64,000 nt of DNA, taken from Aurelia coerulea. Lineage: Eukaryota > Cnidaria > Scyphozoa > Semaeostomeae > Ulmaridae. This document shows positions 32,370 to 44,279 of the stretch, one piece after another. The notes under the pieces were generated by a model. That model had not been told where the DNA came from, searched no databases, and saw only the letters and a program-made list of their open reading frames with translations. Every line of letters starts with the position of its first letter. Positions within the stretch are counted from its first letter, which is position 1. The translations under genes and the position numbers were made by a program. Location: the NCBI GenBank assembly GCA_039566865.1, contig CM076959.1:7733501-7797500 (forward strand), in the 5' to 3' direction.

Positions 32370-33436
32370 AAATTTACTGCTCTCTGAATGCCTTTATAAT
32401 CATTCTCTGCATTGGAAACGAATTGGAAAAACTAAACTAAACCTTCGAAGGTGGAGTAGACGCCTCAGCTTGTTTTACAAGTTTATGAATGATTTAACAC
32501 CTGCATATACCATGAGTCCAATTCCACCGTTTCAACAGTCCCAATACTCTCTTCGCAATCAGGATGTCGTTGGGCGAATAGGGGCAAGGACAGAAAAATT
32601 TCAGTCTGCCTTCTATCCTCACTGCTTATCTGAATGGAACAAACTTGATCCAGAAATTAGAACTGCACCAACTGTTGCTGTTTTAAGTCAAAGCTGCTAT
32701 CCATAATACGCCCTCCTGCAAAATCCGTTTTTGGTATTCATGACCCTAAAGGATTATCCTATATTACTCAACTAAGGGTTGGCCTAAGCACACTGAGCTT
32801 TCACAAATTCAAGCACAATTTTAGGGATACAATAAATCCAATGTGCCCCACAAATGACGGTGTTGAGGATACTGAACACTTTTTGTTGCATTGCCCTTCT
32901 TTTGATGAGGAACGACGTGATCTTCTCGCTGGAGTCCTTTCGCTACTGAGACCATTTGGGTACATTAATCCTTCAAATAAGGTTCTTACGGAGCTCTTAC
33001 TGTATGGTGATAAAGAACTTTCCAATGAAGTTAATAGAAATATATTACAATTAACTTTGCAGTATATCCATAAAACTGGTCGATTTGATTAAGATCATTC
33101 CAAACTTCATTACATGCCACCACCTTTCCCCGTTTAGTAGTAATTTACGAGTAGATTTTATGTAGTTGTTCTTTTTGTTCATGTCATTTATTTTCTTGTC
33201 TTATATTTTGACTAGTTTCTTCTTTTTTTTTTTTTTATATTATATATCTATATGTTAATGGCCTCAGGGTAGACATTGCTTTTTTGCTCCTTGGGGTATC
33301 GTTGTAGTAGTATTGTAGGGTAATTATGTAAGTAGTGTAGGGTAGCTCATATTGTAGAGTAGTTCTGTAAGTAGTGTAGTGTAGCTCGTAAATATATTGT
33401 AACTTTTTATTGGAATAAATAAAAAAAAAAAGAAAA
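32370..33436 (+). pseudogene. 5'-truncated LINE with poly(A) tail, nested in the hAT element
   Basis: The frame reads LNLRRWSRRLSLFYKFMNDL, ARTEKFQSAFYPHCLSEWN, then after a shift near 32690 IHDPKGLSYITQLRVGLSTL, a CPTNDGVEDTEHFLLHCPSF zinc-like motif, and ends YIHKTGRFD at 33092. This is the C-terminal domain of a LINE ORF2 found widely in invertebrates. An AATAAA signal and A-run end it at about 33436. It differs in tail type from the CR1/L2-like LINE at 3469-8070. Confidence 0.75.
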
Positions 33437-33780
33437 AATGGAAAAAATGGCAGAGGCTCATTTTAGATCGTAAATTAGATAACTCTTATCAAATTTTCAA
33501 ATCTTCTATTCTAGTACTGACAAATATGGAACCACGAGATGCCCTCTAAGCTACGGTAAAGGATGTTTCTTCAAAAAAGTTTTCCTCGCACTCTACATTA
33601 TAGAATAACTGTCACAAAATCATCAAGGTTTCCATGTGATTAATGGCAAGCATGATATTGGGAGATGCATTCTAAGCCAAAGTAAAGGGCGTGGCCCCAA
33701 AACATTTTCCTGGAGGCTTCGCCCCCAGACCCCCTCATTCCGTTGCCCACCCCACTTTATTTACCCTGGCCACGCCACTG

Positions 33781-34288
33781 TCTCCGTCAGTGACTTGTTC
33801 GGAGTTGTTACGCAAAATTTTCAAAATAGTCAAACAAGTATCATGACGGGTGCACAGCTGCATTACCAACGAATAAGGCCTAGAATTTAAAATCACACCG
33901 AACAATAGAGGAACGCTGTGATGTGGAGTGATGTTGATGAGGGTTCTTGCTTCCTTTGTTGTACGGTTCCTCATTGAGTTTAAAGAATAACTGGCGTTTT
34001 CTTTATACTCCTTGACAGCAACTGGCAATTTTCGGTACAACATAATAGAAACCTTAGCAAAAGTTCCTTCTCCCAAAAACGAATCTCCTCCTTCCATCGG
34101 AACAAGCATCTTCCTGTCGATATATCGGTCTTTTGGTATATCGTTAAACACCGACTCTGGGATGTTATATGCGGCCTTCTCTGATGCCTGACATTCAACG
34201 GACTGCATACCTAGCTTTTGCGCATCTTTTTGACATGCAACGTGTTTGACACGGATTTCTGTTGGCTGAGGGCAACATAGCCTCACAT
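33781..34288 (-). pseudogene. Protein kinase gene, N-lobe part
   Basis: A minus-strand exon opens after an acceptor (TTACAG, AG at 34289-34290). It encodes a Cys/Lys-rich lead (VACQKDAQKLGMQSVECQ), then the glycine loop FLGEGTFAKVS, the ATP-binding lysine in LPVAVKEY, a likely alpha-C Glu in TTKEARTL, and a hinge region LFGVILNSRPYSLVMQLC. It ends at the hAT duplication after EQVTD. It pairs with 28338-28778, giving about 315 residues for this exon. Upstream exons are not seen. Confidence 0.85.
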
Positions 34289-34570
34289 CTGTAATTGACA
34301 CTCAGTGCAAATCGTAACTTTTATGTGTAAATTACATCTTGTGTAAATTATATCTATGACCATATGAGACCATGATGGCTCTAGGGCAGTGGTTAATGTA
34401 AAAATGAGTGATATGCCACTAGTTAACGCGGCCTCGCTGACAAGGGCATTGGCCTTGAGACCCAGCAAGGGTGTTTTGCTACTCTCCAAGTGCAGTGAAG
34501 GTGTCACGTGTGTTCTGTTCTGTGGAAATTTACTGGTTTGGATTTGTCAAGATTGATTCAAGTTTGAAAA

Positions 34571-34625
34571 ATGGACGAATCTTTTGAACTTCACCTTGAT
34601 GAAGACGACGAGATGGGCACAGAAG
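34571..34625 (+). CDS. Possible short acidic first coding exon
   Basis: The ATG opens MDESFELHLDEDDEMGTE followed by a good donor (GAAG|GTTAGT). It has the look of a first exon: short, acidic, after a GC-richer stretch at 34400-34560. No partner exon with matching phase was found nearby. The next plausible plus-strand exons begin at 49780, with transposons between. Confidence 0.3.
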
Positions 34626-36085
34626 GTTAGTTATTATTAAGCTACAGTACAGTCCTAGGAAAATTGATATTGGGCCGTTGTTCAGTTGTTAACACTGGGC
34701 CTATTCTAGGCCTTTTATATACTAGGCCTATTACTGTATAACAAGCCAAAAAAAAAGCCTCGGCCTATTTTTGTTGATTCAGGCTTTTTCGCGGGCTTTG
34801 CAAAATAGAGATTCCTTTAAATTTTTCCTAAATTCATAAAAAAAGCCTGATTTCGTAAATTCCTTAACTGCTTATTAACTGACCAAATGCCTCTGCCAGT
34901 CCATATCCAGGGTGAATCTGAGTGCCTATTTTCGGAAGATCTTTGGCGCGTAGGGGAGAATGAAATTTAGGGGGGCTGCCCTACAAAATTCATTGTTTAC
35001 ACAAATTTTCCCCAACTTTAAAGGCGGATTTCTGCCTGATTATCGCCGACTTTTGAGAATTTGTCCAACGTTGGGGAGCTACAGCCCCCCCAAGCCCCCA
35101 GCTCCTACGCCTAGAAGAGTGGTTTCTGGTAATATGGGACGTCGGGTATTTTGGGAAATTATTCAGTAAATGAAGCTTAGGGGCCTGGGGATGAGAAAGA
35201 AACTTGTTAATTTCACTTGATGCAAGTCTTCATACCTCTTCTGTCATAGTTTGATTGATGTTAGGCTGCTGAAGCATTGTGTGCACTCTCCGTATTGCTG
35301 ATAATGAAGGACATCAGACATCAAGTGATTTCTGGCTGCCATTTTCTTGAGATATCTCAAACATGAACCAGTATACAAACAATAGAAATAACTTAGTTCC
35401 AAATTACCCAACAGTGTTCCATAGTGCCCAACTCCACCCGTGTTCATTTTTTGTCTTGTTTATTAACAACTAACGTTTTTTGAATCGGAGCATACTGCTA
35501 ATACCAAGTGTGGCTAAATGTGCCATGAATTATGTTCCATAATACCCGAAACTACTCTATGTGTCAGTCTGCAAGCATCAAAACTTCAATTTAAGAACTC
35601 TTCTCGTTGCATATTTGATTAATGTCTTGTAAAAATCCTCGCCAATGTTAATTGACATCTGAAGAGTTGTGAATGTCAGATAGGCCAATGTAATTTTGCG
35701 TTGTGTATGTCTCGTTCAGTTCCTACCCTGACAAACCCCCCTCCCCCCGGGCAGCATAGAGGTCAACAAAGATTCCTTGCTCTAATGCCGGGGGCTGGGG
35801 AACATTGACGGTCAAATGCCCAGGGCCGGTGGCTGGCACTGAAAAAATCCTATATTCCCAGCAACCGTATAATCAGCAACAGCTCTTGTTCTTGCTAAAT
35901 GCTACTCAAAACCTCACAATTTTCCTCAAGGAATTTTTCTAAGCCTGCAGGCCCACTGGCATTCTCAGTTTGGTCTTTACCACACAAGATGAGTAAATTT
36001 TCCATCTAAAAGTCATGTTTTCGGCAGTGTGTATAGGAGGGGATTTCCATCTAAATGCATCACCAGTATGCATAGAAGGATGTGA
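34626..36085. other. Gap: small GC-rich inverted repeat at about 34944-35117, otherwise nothing recognised
   Basis: GGCGCGTAGGGG...TTTAGGGGGGCTGCC and, inverted, AGCTACAGCCCCCCC...GCTCCTACGCC bracket about 170 bp and may be a small MITE. Runs of C and G occur again at 35733-35750. Short open frames are unconvincing. Confidence 0.4.
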
Positions 36086-37435
36086 CCCCAGAGGGGTCAC
36101 TCAAACTTTTTATATACGGGGAGGTCCATCCGATAATTATGGGTAAGACTTTACTTTGTAATCTGATATTTTTGGGTACCTGATTTAAAATTATATCTTT
36201 TTCATACTTATGGGTAGCTGATTTAAAAAATATGGATTTTTGATACTTTTGGGTTCAACCAGATCAAAGAAAGTTAGGATTTCTTTCAACATTCGTAAAA
36301 ATGAGGTTTTTTGCGATCCATCCATACAGAAAAAACACATACAAGGGACATACACTCGGCAAAATTTCACTTTTTCCCGCCAATTTCACTGTCTCGCTTT
36401 CGTTTCGTTCTAACAATTTTATCACAGGGAAACCACTGTTAGAACTTTTAAATTAATTTGAAAATATTTAGAATTGATTGAAAATGTAGAAGACAAATAC
36501 GACCAGAGAAAGAACCAGCTTCTGTCTGCAGCACCAAAGTTGGTGGATTGATGATTCTATGATATTAGAATAGGTAGTAATAGATTGCACTGTGAGATCA
36601 ATTGAATGGCCCTGGGGACTTTGGACTGGAGGAGTTTTTGTTGATCTAAGGCCTAGCCCCCTACTACACAAGGCGTTCCTTCTTGGCCTGGTTTCGAGTT
36701 TCACCTACCTACCACCCCAAATATGGGAGCAGCACTGGAACACTGGGTGCAGTTGTGATGATTAAAGGGTGAGTAGTTGGGGGGGTGTGAATTACTGTCA
36801 AGATGCAAAGAGGAATCCAAGTTTTGTGCTTTAAGCGATGCTCAGTAATGAAAAAAGACCAAGAATCCTAAGAAGTGAGGAACAAGGTAACAAAACATAG
36901 CAAATTAGCAGTATTTGCCAACAAAAATTATTCTGTCCCCCAAAATTGGATATCCCTTTCATAGCAACAGTAGCTCAGGTCAGTTTGACTTGTACGTAGT
37001 AAGCCATGTTAGTGAGGAGGAACCCATGATGGAGCAGCCATGGGTTACTCCATGGGTTTCCTTGGTTTCTGTCAATTATTGGTTCAATCTTGGAGTCACA
37101 AAGTGGGTTTTGTGACATGATTCTGGTAGTTTATTTATTAGTTTGCCACCTCTTCAGCACCTACTTTGAGTAAATATTTTCCATCAGTTGCTACACAGAA
37201 GAATAAACAGTGGATCTGCATGCTATTGTGTATCTGTCTCCCAAGACCTAGTGTCATGAAATAGATGCTGTTTAAACTAAGCAAGATTTTGTATTTTTGA
37301 TACTTTTGGGTCTCATCAAAAATTTTTAGTTGATATTTTTGGGTCTGTGAAATTTTATTTGATACTTTTAGGTGAATTTGGGAAACTGCGGATGGACCCC
37401 CCCGTATATAAAAAGTTCAAGTGACCCTCCTGGGG
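36086..37435. mobile_element. 1350-bp non-autonomous element with 6-bp duplication ATGTGA
   Basis: The ends CCCCAGAGGGGTCACT and AGTGACCCTCCTGGGG continue inward as CAAACTTTTTATATACGGGG / CCCCGTATATAAAAAGTT and GGTCCATCC / GGATGGACC. ATGTGA flanks both sides (36080-36085, 37436-37441). The interior is AT-rich with repeats of 'TTTTGGGT(A)CCTGATTTAAAA' type and no transposase. The superfamily is unassigned. Confidence 0.75.
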
Positions 37436-37692
37436 ATGTGATCCAAGAGGGGTATGATTTGAGAGCAAAATATTGCCATCCAAATAGATTTTTCCGCGCC
37501 GATGCCCCCTCTGCCTCCACCCCTGGGGCCCAGCCCGTCTCTCAACGGCCCTGAGGAATTCTCCAGATTCGATAAGCTTTGCTTCTTTGGAGGGGGGGGG
37601 GTGTACGAAAGAGTATGTACTTATGTCCTAGCCATGATTTTTCTTTTTTCGTGAATCATTACTTTAACTTTAACGCCATTACTGAGCATCGC

Positions 37693-38229
37693 TTAAAGGG
37701 GCAGTCAGACGCGAAACGCGGGTATCAGATTCTGCGTGTAACAATCCAATTCGTATAGGCCTAAATACCAAAACATGTCTACTGTACCTCTTTGTTCGCT
37801 GTAATTCTGATGAAATTAATTGAGCAATGAATCCAGTAGAGTGTGAGAAGGTTCTATTCACCTTTCGGTTTCACCTAACATCATAAATCTGACTCAAAAA
37901 CCAGATTCTTTGGCGAGTTTCTTGCCCACTTCGACTTGTAGATTATCTCTTCGCAGCTTCAAAGTTGCTTCTGCAAAATCGCTGTTTACGACTTTCAGGA
38001 ATTTGTAATAAACAAAATAACTTTGCAAATACATGAAATCGACATAGACGAACAATATCTGTCAATTAAATCCTTGAGATTGTCAAGAACAATGTCGATG
38101 GAGATGGATTGAAATGTGCGATAATCCAATTCAAAATCTCCATTGACGAGTCGATGCTAGGCCTAAGCACTTTTCATGCAAATACAATGGAAATGTCCCG
38201 CGCAACATCACGTCTGACTGCCCCTTTAA
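37693..38229. mobile_element. MITE with TTAAAGGGGCAGTCAGACG inverted ends
   Basis: TTAAAGGGGCAGTCAGACG at 37693 and its complement CGTCTGACTGCCCCTTTAA ending at 38229. The flanks AGCATCGC and AGCATTTT match in five of eight positions, possibly a decayed hAT/P-like 8-bp duplication. Non-coding. Confidence 0.65.
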
Positions 38230-40368
38230 AGCATTTTGCTCAATTAAATCAAATAAGTTATAAATTGGCCACCACAAAATGTGAAGATGGGAGGAATCTC
38301 AGGAAGAAAAACCAGCAAACTCGCACTAAGAGTAACATTCCACCTGCATTATCAATGAATCAATATTCAACAGTTTTAAATATTGTGTGAATGATTTTGA
38401 AAGATATGGCAAAATCTATTTGAGTCTCGGTCTATTTGAGTTTGAGTCTCGGTGAATGAAATCTATTTAAAATTGAAGGGTTGTGACATCATTTTTGCCA
38501 AAGATTTCATTCGTGAGTCAAAACCTCACAAAGAGGGTAGAGGGCAAATAAAGGTAGAGGTTGGCCTAAACTTGGTATTATTTCGTTCATCACACACAAA
38601 GGAATCGATCTTAGCAAAAGAGTACAGTTCCTATAAAATGTTCTTTTCAAAATTTAGTTTTGAGTTTGATGGCAATAATTCTGTTGTTGTGAAACCTTAT
38701 CTCAATGGCAGCAACTGCTCCTTTCATCTTATAACATCATTTCCTAAAAGGGATTTCACTTGAAATTTCTTTCATCCTTCCAAAATGCAGGTTTTTCCAC
38801 ACAAAGTGATGCTATCCCAGGTGGAACAAATTATTTGGAAATGTGTTTTAAATATATCATTTTAAAGTTAGAATGTTCCTTTGTTTTTGACTTCCTTTAC
38901 TCCTCACAGCTAATTCATGTTTTGCTACCAAAACATTTTCATTTTTTGAATTAGTTTTTGAAATTTTTATTTCTTTCTTGATTGCGAGATCGATGAACAA
39001 AATTTTGTCAGTAAAATTATTGATTTCCAGTCCCTGAAATAGTTGCATTACGGCTGAACCGTTTGGCGGTTGAAAGGTCAATGGTAAAATCTGACACCAT
39101 TTTGTTTTGGCTTAAGTACATAGGTACACTTTGTATAAGTTGTTTGTGTTGGCATAAGTACACTTTCGTGAAGGAAGTGTACTGATGTACTGTTCACCCT
39201 CTCAAGCCCTTCAAGAAAATTTTGGATAAAGTGATGTATACACAGATCTTTAGACTTTACTGTAATGGAGAAAATCATCCCACTTTCCAGGTTAGAAGCT
39301 TACAAAGAAATTGTCATGTTTTATAGGCAAAGGATACTCTTGCTTGCCTCCAGTTCTTTCATCCAGCCTTCCTCCAACCTTCCATCACATCACTTCAGGC
39401 AATAAGAATCCTCATTTTTTAGCCCTAGTCAGTGTCTTATATCGTTTTCAACTTGTATGACGCAATTCAAGTTTCCATGCAGATTTAAGATTACACACCT
39501 AAATACAATCCAGCATCTACTGCAGTACTTAAATCCTAAATTGAAATACACATTTTTCTATCATTTTTCTATTAGTTGAAGTTGAAAAAAGAAGCTGTAA
39601 GAAAAGTGGATTAAAAAAGGTTTGTACTGTACATGCTTATATTGTGCATTCAAATAGATTAAAAATGTGTTTTCAAGGTTCATGAGCAGGATTTTCTGCT
39701 TTATACTTTTAAACCTTTGAGAACAAAATGTTCTTTTGCTGCCAAAATTCAGATTTCTAATTAAAATCTGGTTAAGATGCACGCATACAGTTTGTAAGAT
39801 CTTTTACATTTCTCCAAATAAATAAAACAAGGCTTTAGTGCCTGGATGGTACATAATGTTCTGTAATATGTTGAGGGTACTGGTGCCACCCCTATGGGTG
39901 GGGTTTCAACCAAAAGTTCTCCTGACAGTTTAGTTCAGTCCCTTTGATTTTAAAATCCCATTACATACAAATTCATAACTAGAAATATACTTTACTCAAA
40001 ATTGAATAACAACAAACTGTACAATATCAATGAAATACAATTTAAAAGTACATTGAAAAACAAAGAAAGGATTTACATGTTGGGAATTTGTTACAGGAGA
40101 AGCTCTCAATAAATAAACTAATTGAGGAGGGGGCACCCCCTCAGTTAAAAACTTAGCATATGTTCGAAATGTGGTTCAATCCAATTTACAGAAAGTCATC
40201 ACTAAAAGCTGTTAAGATCTTATGACTGATAGTTGATGGATAAAAAAATGCAAATTTAACTTGATGACGGAAGGTAATTGCAGAACCTGCTTTCCCTTTC
40301 AGTAGATTTTCTTTAAACATAGGTACGGGTTTCGCTAAAATTGACAAATGATAGCTAAAACAGGGTGT
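38230..40368. other. Gap: one 103-codon open frame, no recognised gene
   Basis: An open frame at 38452-38763 (plus) encodes IIFAKDFIRESKPHKEG, EGRGQIKVEVGLNLVLF and a stop after FPKRDFT. It resembles no family I know and lacks clear splice context. 38404-38457 has two GAGTCTCGGT repeats. The rest is AT-rich and non-coding as far as I can see. Confidence 0.35.
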
Positions 40369-41657
40369 AGTTTTCCATCAAAATTCATCATAAAAGCTGT
40401 TATGATGGCAAAGTTTGGTAATCAGAAGAGGGTACTGTACAGGGTGTCCCAAAAAACATGTGCGCTGTTTGAGTGGCTTCTGCGGAGCAGCCAGAAATTC
40501 AATTTTTCTGTTTTTAAGATTTGTGACAAAAGAGACTTCAAATTAAAGGTTGACACCGAGTTTGAGTAAATCTGACCACCAGTTGCTGATTTATGGAGCA
40601 AGAAAGCCAATATTATTGGCTTCCTCAAAAACCAGAGGATTTATTGTTCTCCATTGCGTTAAAATCAACGAAATTGATTGAAAAAACATACCTAGCCCTG
40701 TTTTTTATGTTCATAAGTGAGACAGATAGTCATACATTGAGTTTTGTGACAACCAAGAATATTGGACATATCTAGAGTTGCTAGGAATGGAAATTTGCAA
40801 CACAAGTGCTGCAGGCCATGGCAGCGTCCATCAGATATTTTGCTTCTCAAAAGTGATAAAGTCGTTTTAAACCAACAATATTGCATTCAGCAGCCTGCTT
40901 GGTCAATATTCTTGAGTTATATGGTCATTAATTACTCCAAAATGCGTTTCCTGGCATACCTGTACATTTTAAGTTTATTTAATGTCAAAATTTAATTTAT
41001 AAGTTTATTTTAAGTTTTCCATCAAAATTCATCATAAAAGCTGTTATGATGGCAAAGTTTGGTAATCAGAAGAGGGTACTGTACAGGGTGTCCCAAAAAA
41101 CATGTGCGCTGTTTGAGTGGCTTCTGCGGAGCAGCCAGAAATTCAATTTTTCTGTTTTTAAGATTTGTGACAAAAGAGACTTCAAATTAAAGGTTGACAC
41201 CGAGTTTGAGTAAATCTGACCACCAGTTGCTGATTTATGGAGCAAGAAAGCCAATATTATTGGCTTCCTCAAAAACCAGAGGATTTATTGTTCTCCATTG
41301 TGTTAAAATCAACGAAATTGATTGAAAAAAACATACCTAGCCCTGTTTTTTATGTTCATAAGTGAGACAGATAGTCATACATTGAGTTTTGTGACAACCA
41401 AGAATATTGGACATATCTAGAGTTGCTAGGAATGGAAATTTGCAACACAAGTGCTGCAGGCCATGGCAGCGTCCATCAGATATTTTGCTTCTCAAAAGTG
41501 ATAAAGTCGTTTTAAACCAACAATATTGCATTCAGCAGCCTGCTTGGTCAATATTCTTGAGTTATATGGTCATTAATTACTCCAAAATGCGTTTCCTGGC
41601 ATACCTGTACATTTTAAGTTTATTTAATGTCAAAATTCAATTTATAAGGTTAAGTAC
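40369..41657. repeat. Recent tandem duplication, period 644 bp
   Basis: 40369-41000 and 41013-41657 are nearly identical; I noticed only a C/T change, one extra A near 41328 and divergence at the ends. Each copy starts about 70 bp outside a mariner-type MITE end (CAGGGTGTCCCAAAAAACAT) and includes most of that MITE's left half. Confidence 0.9.
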
Positions 41658-41867
41658 TGAAGATAAAATCCTCTGGTTTTGAAGCAACGGGTGATTATGA
41701 CTTTCTTTCTCAATAAATCAACAACCACTTACCAGATTTACACAAACTCCGTGCCAAACTCTAAGTTGAAATCTCTACTATTCTATGACGCGCCGTAGTG
41801 GACAAAAGGGTGTTTAGAATGCATCTATGGTTTTAGAATCGGTAATCACTGTTTTAGAAATCGCATT

Positions 41868-42170
41868 CGGTATTTTAGAACAGTATTCACTACTTTAGAT
41901 TTAGCGATCACAGTTTTAGATTTAGCGATCACAGTTTTAGATTTAGCGATCACAGTTTTAGATTTAGCGATCACAGTTTTAGATTTGCAATCACAGGTTT
42001 AGATTTTCGATCACAGTTTTAGATTTAGCGATCACAGTTTTAGATTTGCAATCACAGGTTTAGATTTTCGATCACAGGTTTAGATTTTCGATCGCAGTTT
42101 TAGATTTGCGATCACAGGTTTAGATTTTCGATCACAGTTTTAGATTTGCGATCACAGTTTTAGATTTGTT
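41868..42170. repeat. Left array of about 20-21-bp repeats in Element B
   Basis: About 13 copies of (T)TTAGATTT(AGC)GATCACAGTT and close variants (TTTGCAATCACAGG, TTTTCGATCACAG). Nearly every unit carries a GATC core. A C run and the transposase ATG (42262) follow. Likely transposase-binding sites, the promoter, or both. Confidence 0.9.
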
Positions 42171-42261
42171 CTGGTCCCCCCCCCCCCCGGTCCTCACAGT
42201 CACTTCGGGCTCAGCGCATACGAATGAGGTAAGGACATCCTGGGAACGAGGTTGATAGAAA

Positions 42262-43862
42262 ATGGATACTGGACTGAGGGCAGTGAGGGCAGTACATTTC
42301 GAAGGGCAGTACTTTCTACTTTCACTTCTGGCGGATAATATGGGGCAACTTATTTGCTACGTAGTCATCATTGGCTGCCTAATAAGCGAAGCAAGTAGCT
42401 ACGAAAATATCGAAGAGTTCCTTTACTCGCTTTCTTCGTTTACTGAACGGCTGTTTCAAAGTTTTATGTCGAACGATGTGAATGGTTTACAGTACCACAG
42501 AAGAAAGCTGGAAGAATTTATTGACGTTTTATCGGCAGTCCTTGCCATAATTTCAGTGGAAAACGGTATGGAATTCATCATTGATCTGATTGATTTGCTC
42601 ATTAGGAATCTCCGAGGACACCTCAGGGACATCAACCATAAATTAAGCCATGCAACTCAAAACCAACGACCGTCGCAAGTTAGGCCCAGTAGGTATTTCT
42701 GCGAAACACAGGTCGTTGAATGTGGCAGACCTAAGTATGTAATAAAATCTGAGCAAATTTTATCTCTTAGAGAAACGGGAATGATGTGGAAGGGCATAGC
42801 AAAATGCTTAAATATAAGCGCTAAAACATTGTACAGGCATCGAAGAGAACTTCGCATACCTGAAAGTTTCACCAACATTGATAGTGCTGACCTTCTTTTA
42901 ATCATTCAGGAAATACTGACTTTAACACCAAATGCTGGTGAGAGCTATGTAATGGGAAGCTTGAGAGGAAGAGGTGTGATAATTCCAAGGCAAAGACTGA
43001 GAGAAAACCTGATGATACTGGATCCAGTGGGAAGAGCAGTGAGAAAGCACAAGGCAATCATACGCCGTGTGTATAATGTTGTTGGTGCAAATCATCTCTG
43101 GCATATAGATTCCAACCATAAGCTTATTGCTTGGAGATTTGTTATCCATGGTTGTGTAGATGGTTTCAGCAGGGCAAATGTCTACTTGAATTGTGCTAAC
43201 AATAATCTTGCAGAGACAGCTTTAGCTATTTCAGAAAAGGAGTTGAAAACTTTGGTTTGCCATTAAGAGCAAGGGGCGATAGGGGAGTTGAAAATGTTGA
43301 CATTGCACGCTTCATGATTGAAAACAGAGGGATAAACAAAGGTAGCTTCATTGTTGGAAGAAGTGTACATAATACAAGAATTGAGAGACTTTGGTCAGAT
43401 GTCAACAGAGTTGTTCTTTCTTATTACCATGAAATCTTCAAATTTATGGAAAATGCTGCCATCCTTGATGAGCATAGTGAACTGCATATATTTGCACTCT
43501 GTTTTGTGTTTTTACCAAGAATTAATAGGTCATTACAAGAATTTCGTTCACAGCTGAATTACCATGGCTTGTCCTCGGCACCAAATCGAAAGAGCCCTCT
43601 TGCTCTTTGGCACGAATCAATGCTGACCATTGAAGAGGACATATTTGTAGATGATATAGATCAGTATGGTGTTGACTATGAAGATAATTTTGCAGAGATT
43701 CTAGAACCTTCTGGTATAATTACAGTGCCTGATACTACATATGAGATCAGTGAGGAAACCTCAGCACAAATTAACCAACAATTTAGTCCACTGCTTGATG
43801 ATGGAAACCATGGAATTAACTCTTACTGCAATTTAGTTGACTACCTTCATTCAGTATCTTAA
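42262..43862 (+). pseudogene. Element B transposase (IS3/retroviral-integrase-like DDE), one frameshift
   Basis: Frame 1 runs from the ATG at 42262 to 43266; the second frame is used from about 43230 to TAA at 43862. The N-terminus (about 130 residues) is helical and hydrophobic. A helix-turn-helix follows ([32 protein letters not shown]), then the integrase core: [20 protein letters not shown] (first Asp), GDRGVENVDIARFMIEN (second Asp), SVHNTRIERLWSDV (Glu, 34 residues after the second Asp). The C-terminus has FALCFVFLPRINRSL and RKSPLALWHESM. A single-base indel near 43225-43232 ([11 protein letters not shown] out of frame) breaks it, unless this is a sequencing error. Confidence 0.8.
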
Positions 43863-44173
43863 ATTTTGTTGTTGCTTTGTGTGTACTTCCTGTACAAAAA
43901 TACTAGGCTGAACATGGCCTTGCTATAAGCTTGTACTTATCTTTGAAGAAAATTACAAGGCTATCAATGAGATTCCAATAACACAAGGTTTCCACAAGGC
44001 TAATTAGCATTTTCAAGCCATTTACAAGGTTATTGCAAGGCTTTTCTTGGCTAGAACAAGGTTACAAGCCCATAATTACAAGGCTTGTACATGGTTATTA
44101 CATGGCCTTGTATTTTCGTACAGGTTGCTTGAAGTCTGTTCTGTGTTCTATCAATGCTAAAAGAATATACTGT

Positions 44174-44279
44174 AATGACTTCTGCAGTGGTGTAAGCCAC
44201 TCAGAGGAGGCTACAAGAGGGAAACAAGGGCTCCCTTGCAGTGACCTGTCTAGTGGCTTACACCCCTGCAGAAATCATT
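44174..44279. repeat. Stem-loop, 28-bp arms, between the two genes of Element B
   Basis: Arms 44174-44201 and 44252-44279 (TTCTGCAG, GGTGTAAGCCACT and complement) have two mismatches. They lie downstream of the transposase stop and upstream (plus sense) of the ligase stop, between the convergent genes. It may mark a small MITE or RNA structure. Confidence 0.7.

Larger units (their letters stand above)
28779..33780 (+). mobile_element. hAT (Tip100/ZMYM1-like) DNA transposon with an 8-bp target duplication
   Basis: 5002 bp with ends CAGTGGCGTGGCCA and TGGCCACGCCACTG. It is flanked by TCTCCGTC at 28771-28778 and 33781-33788, the 8-bp duplication and CAG(T)GG ends expected of hAT elements. G and C runs lie just inside both ends. 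It carries a multi-exon transposase, now broken, and a later LINE insertion near its 3' end. Confidence 0.92.

Noticed and set aside
34330..34500. tRNA- or SINE-like stretch (GCAGTGGTTAA ... GTTAACGCGGCC)
   Set aside because: A B-box-like and an A-box-like word appear, but no cloverleaf can be drawn and there is no tail or duplication.
40422..41682. Pairs of identical small open frames repeated 644 bp apart, resembling a duplicated gene
   Set aside because: They are in duplicated MITE sequence with no protein features.
41868..42170. CRISPR-like array (regular short repeats)
   Set aside because: There are no spacers: units are contiguous variants of one sequence, mirrored at the other end of a transposon, in a eukaryotic genome.
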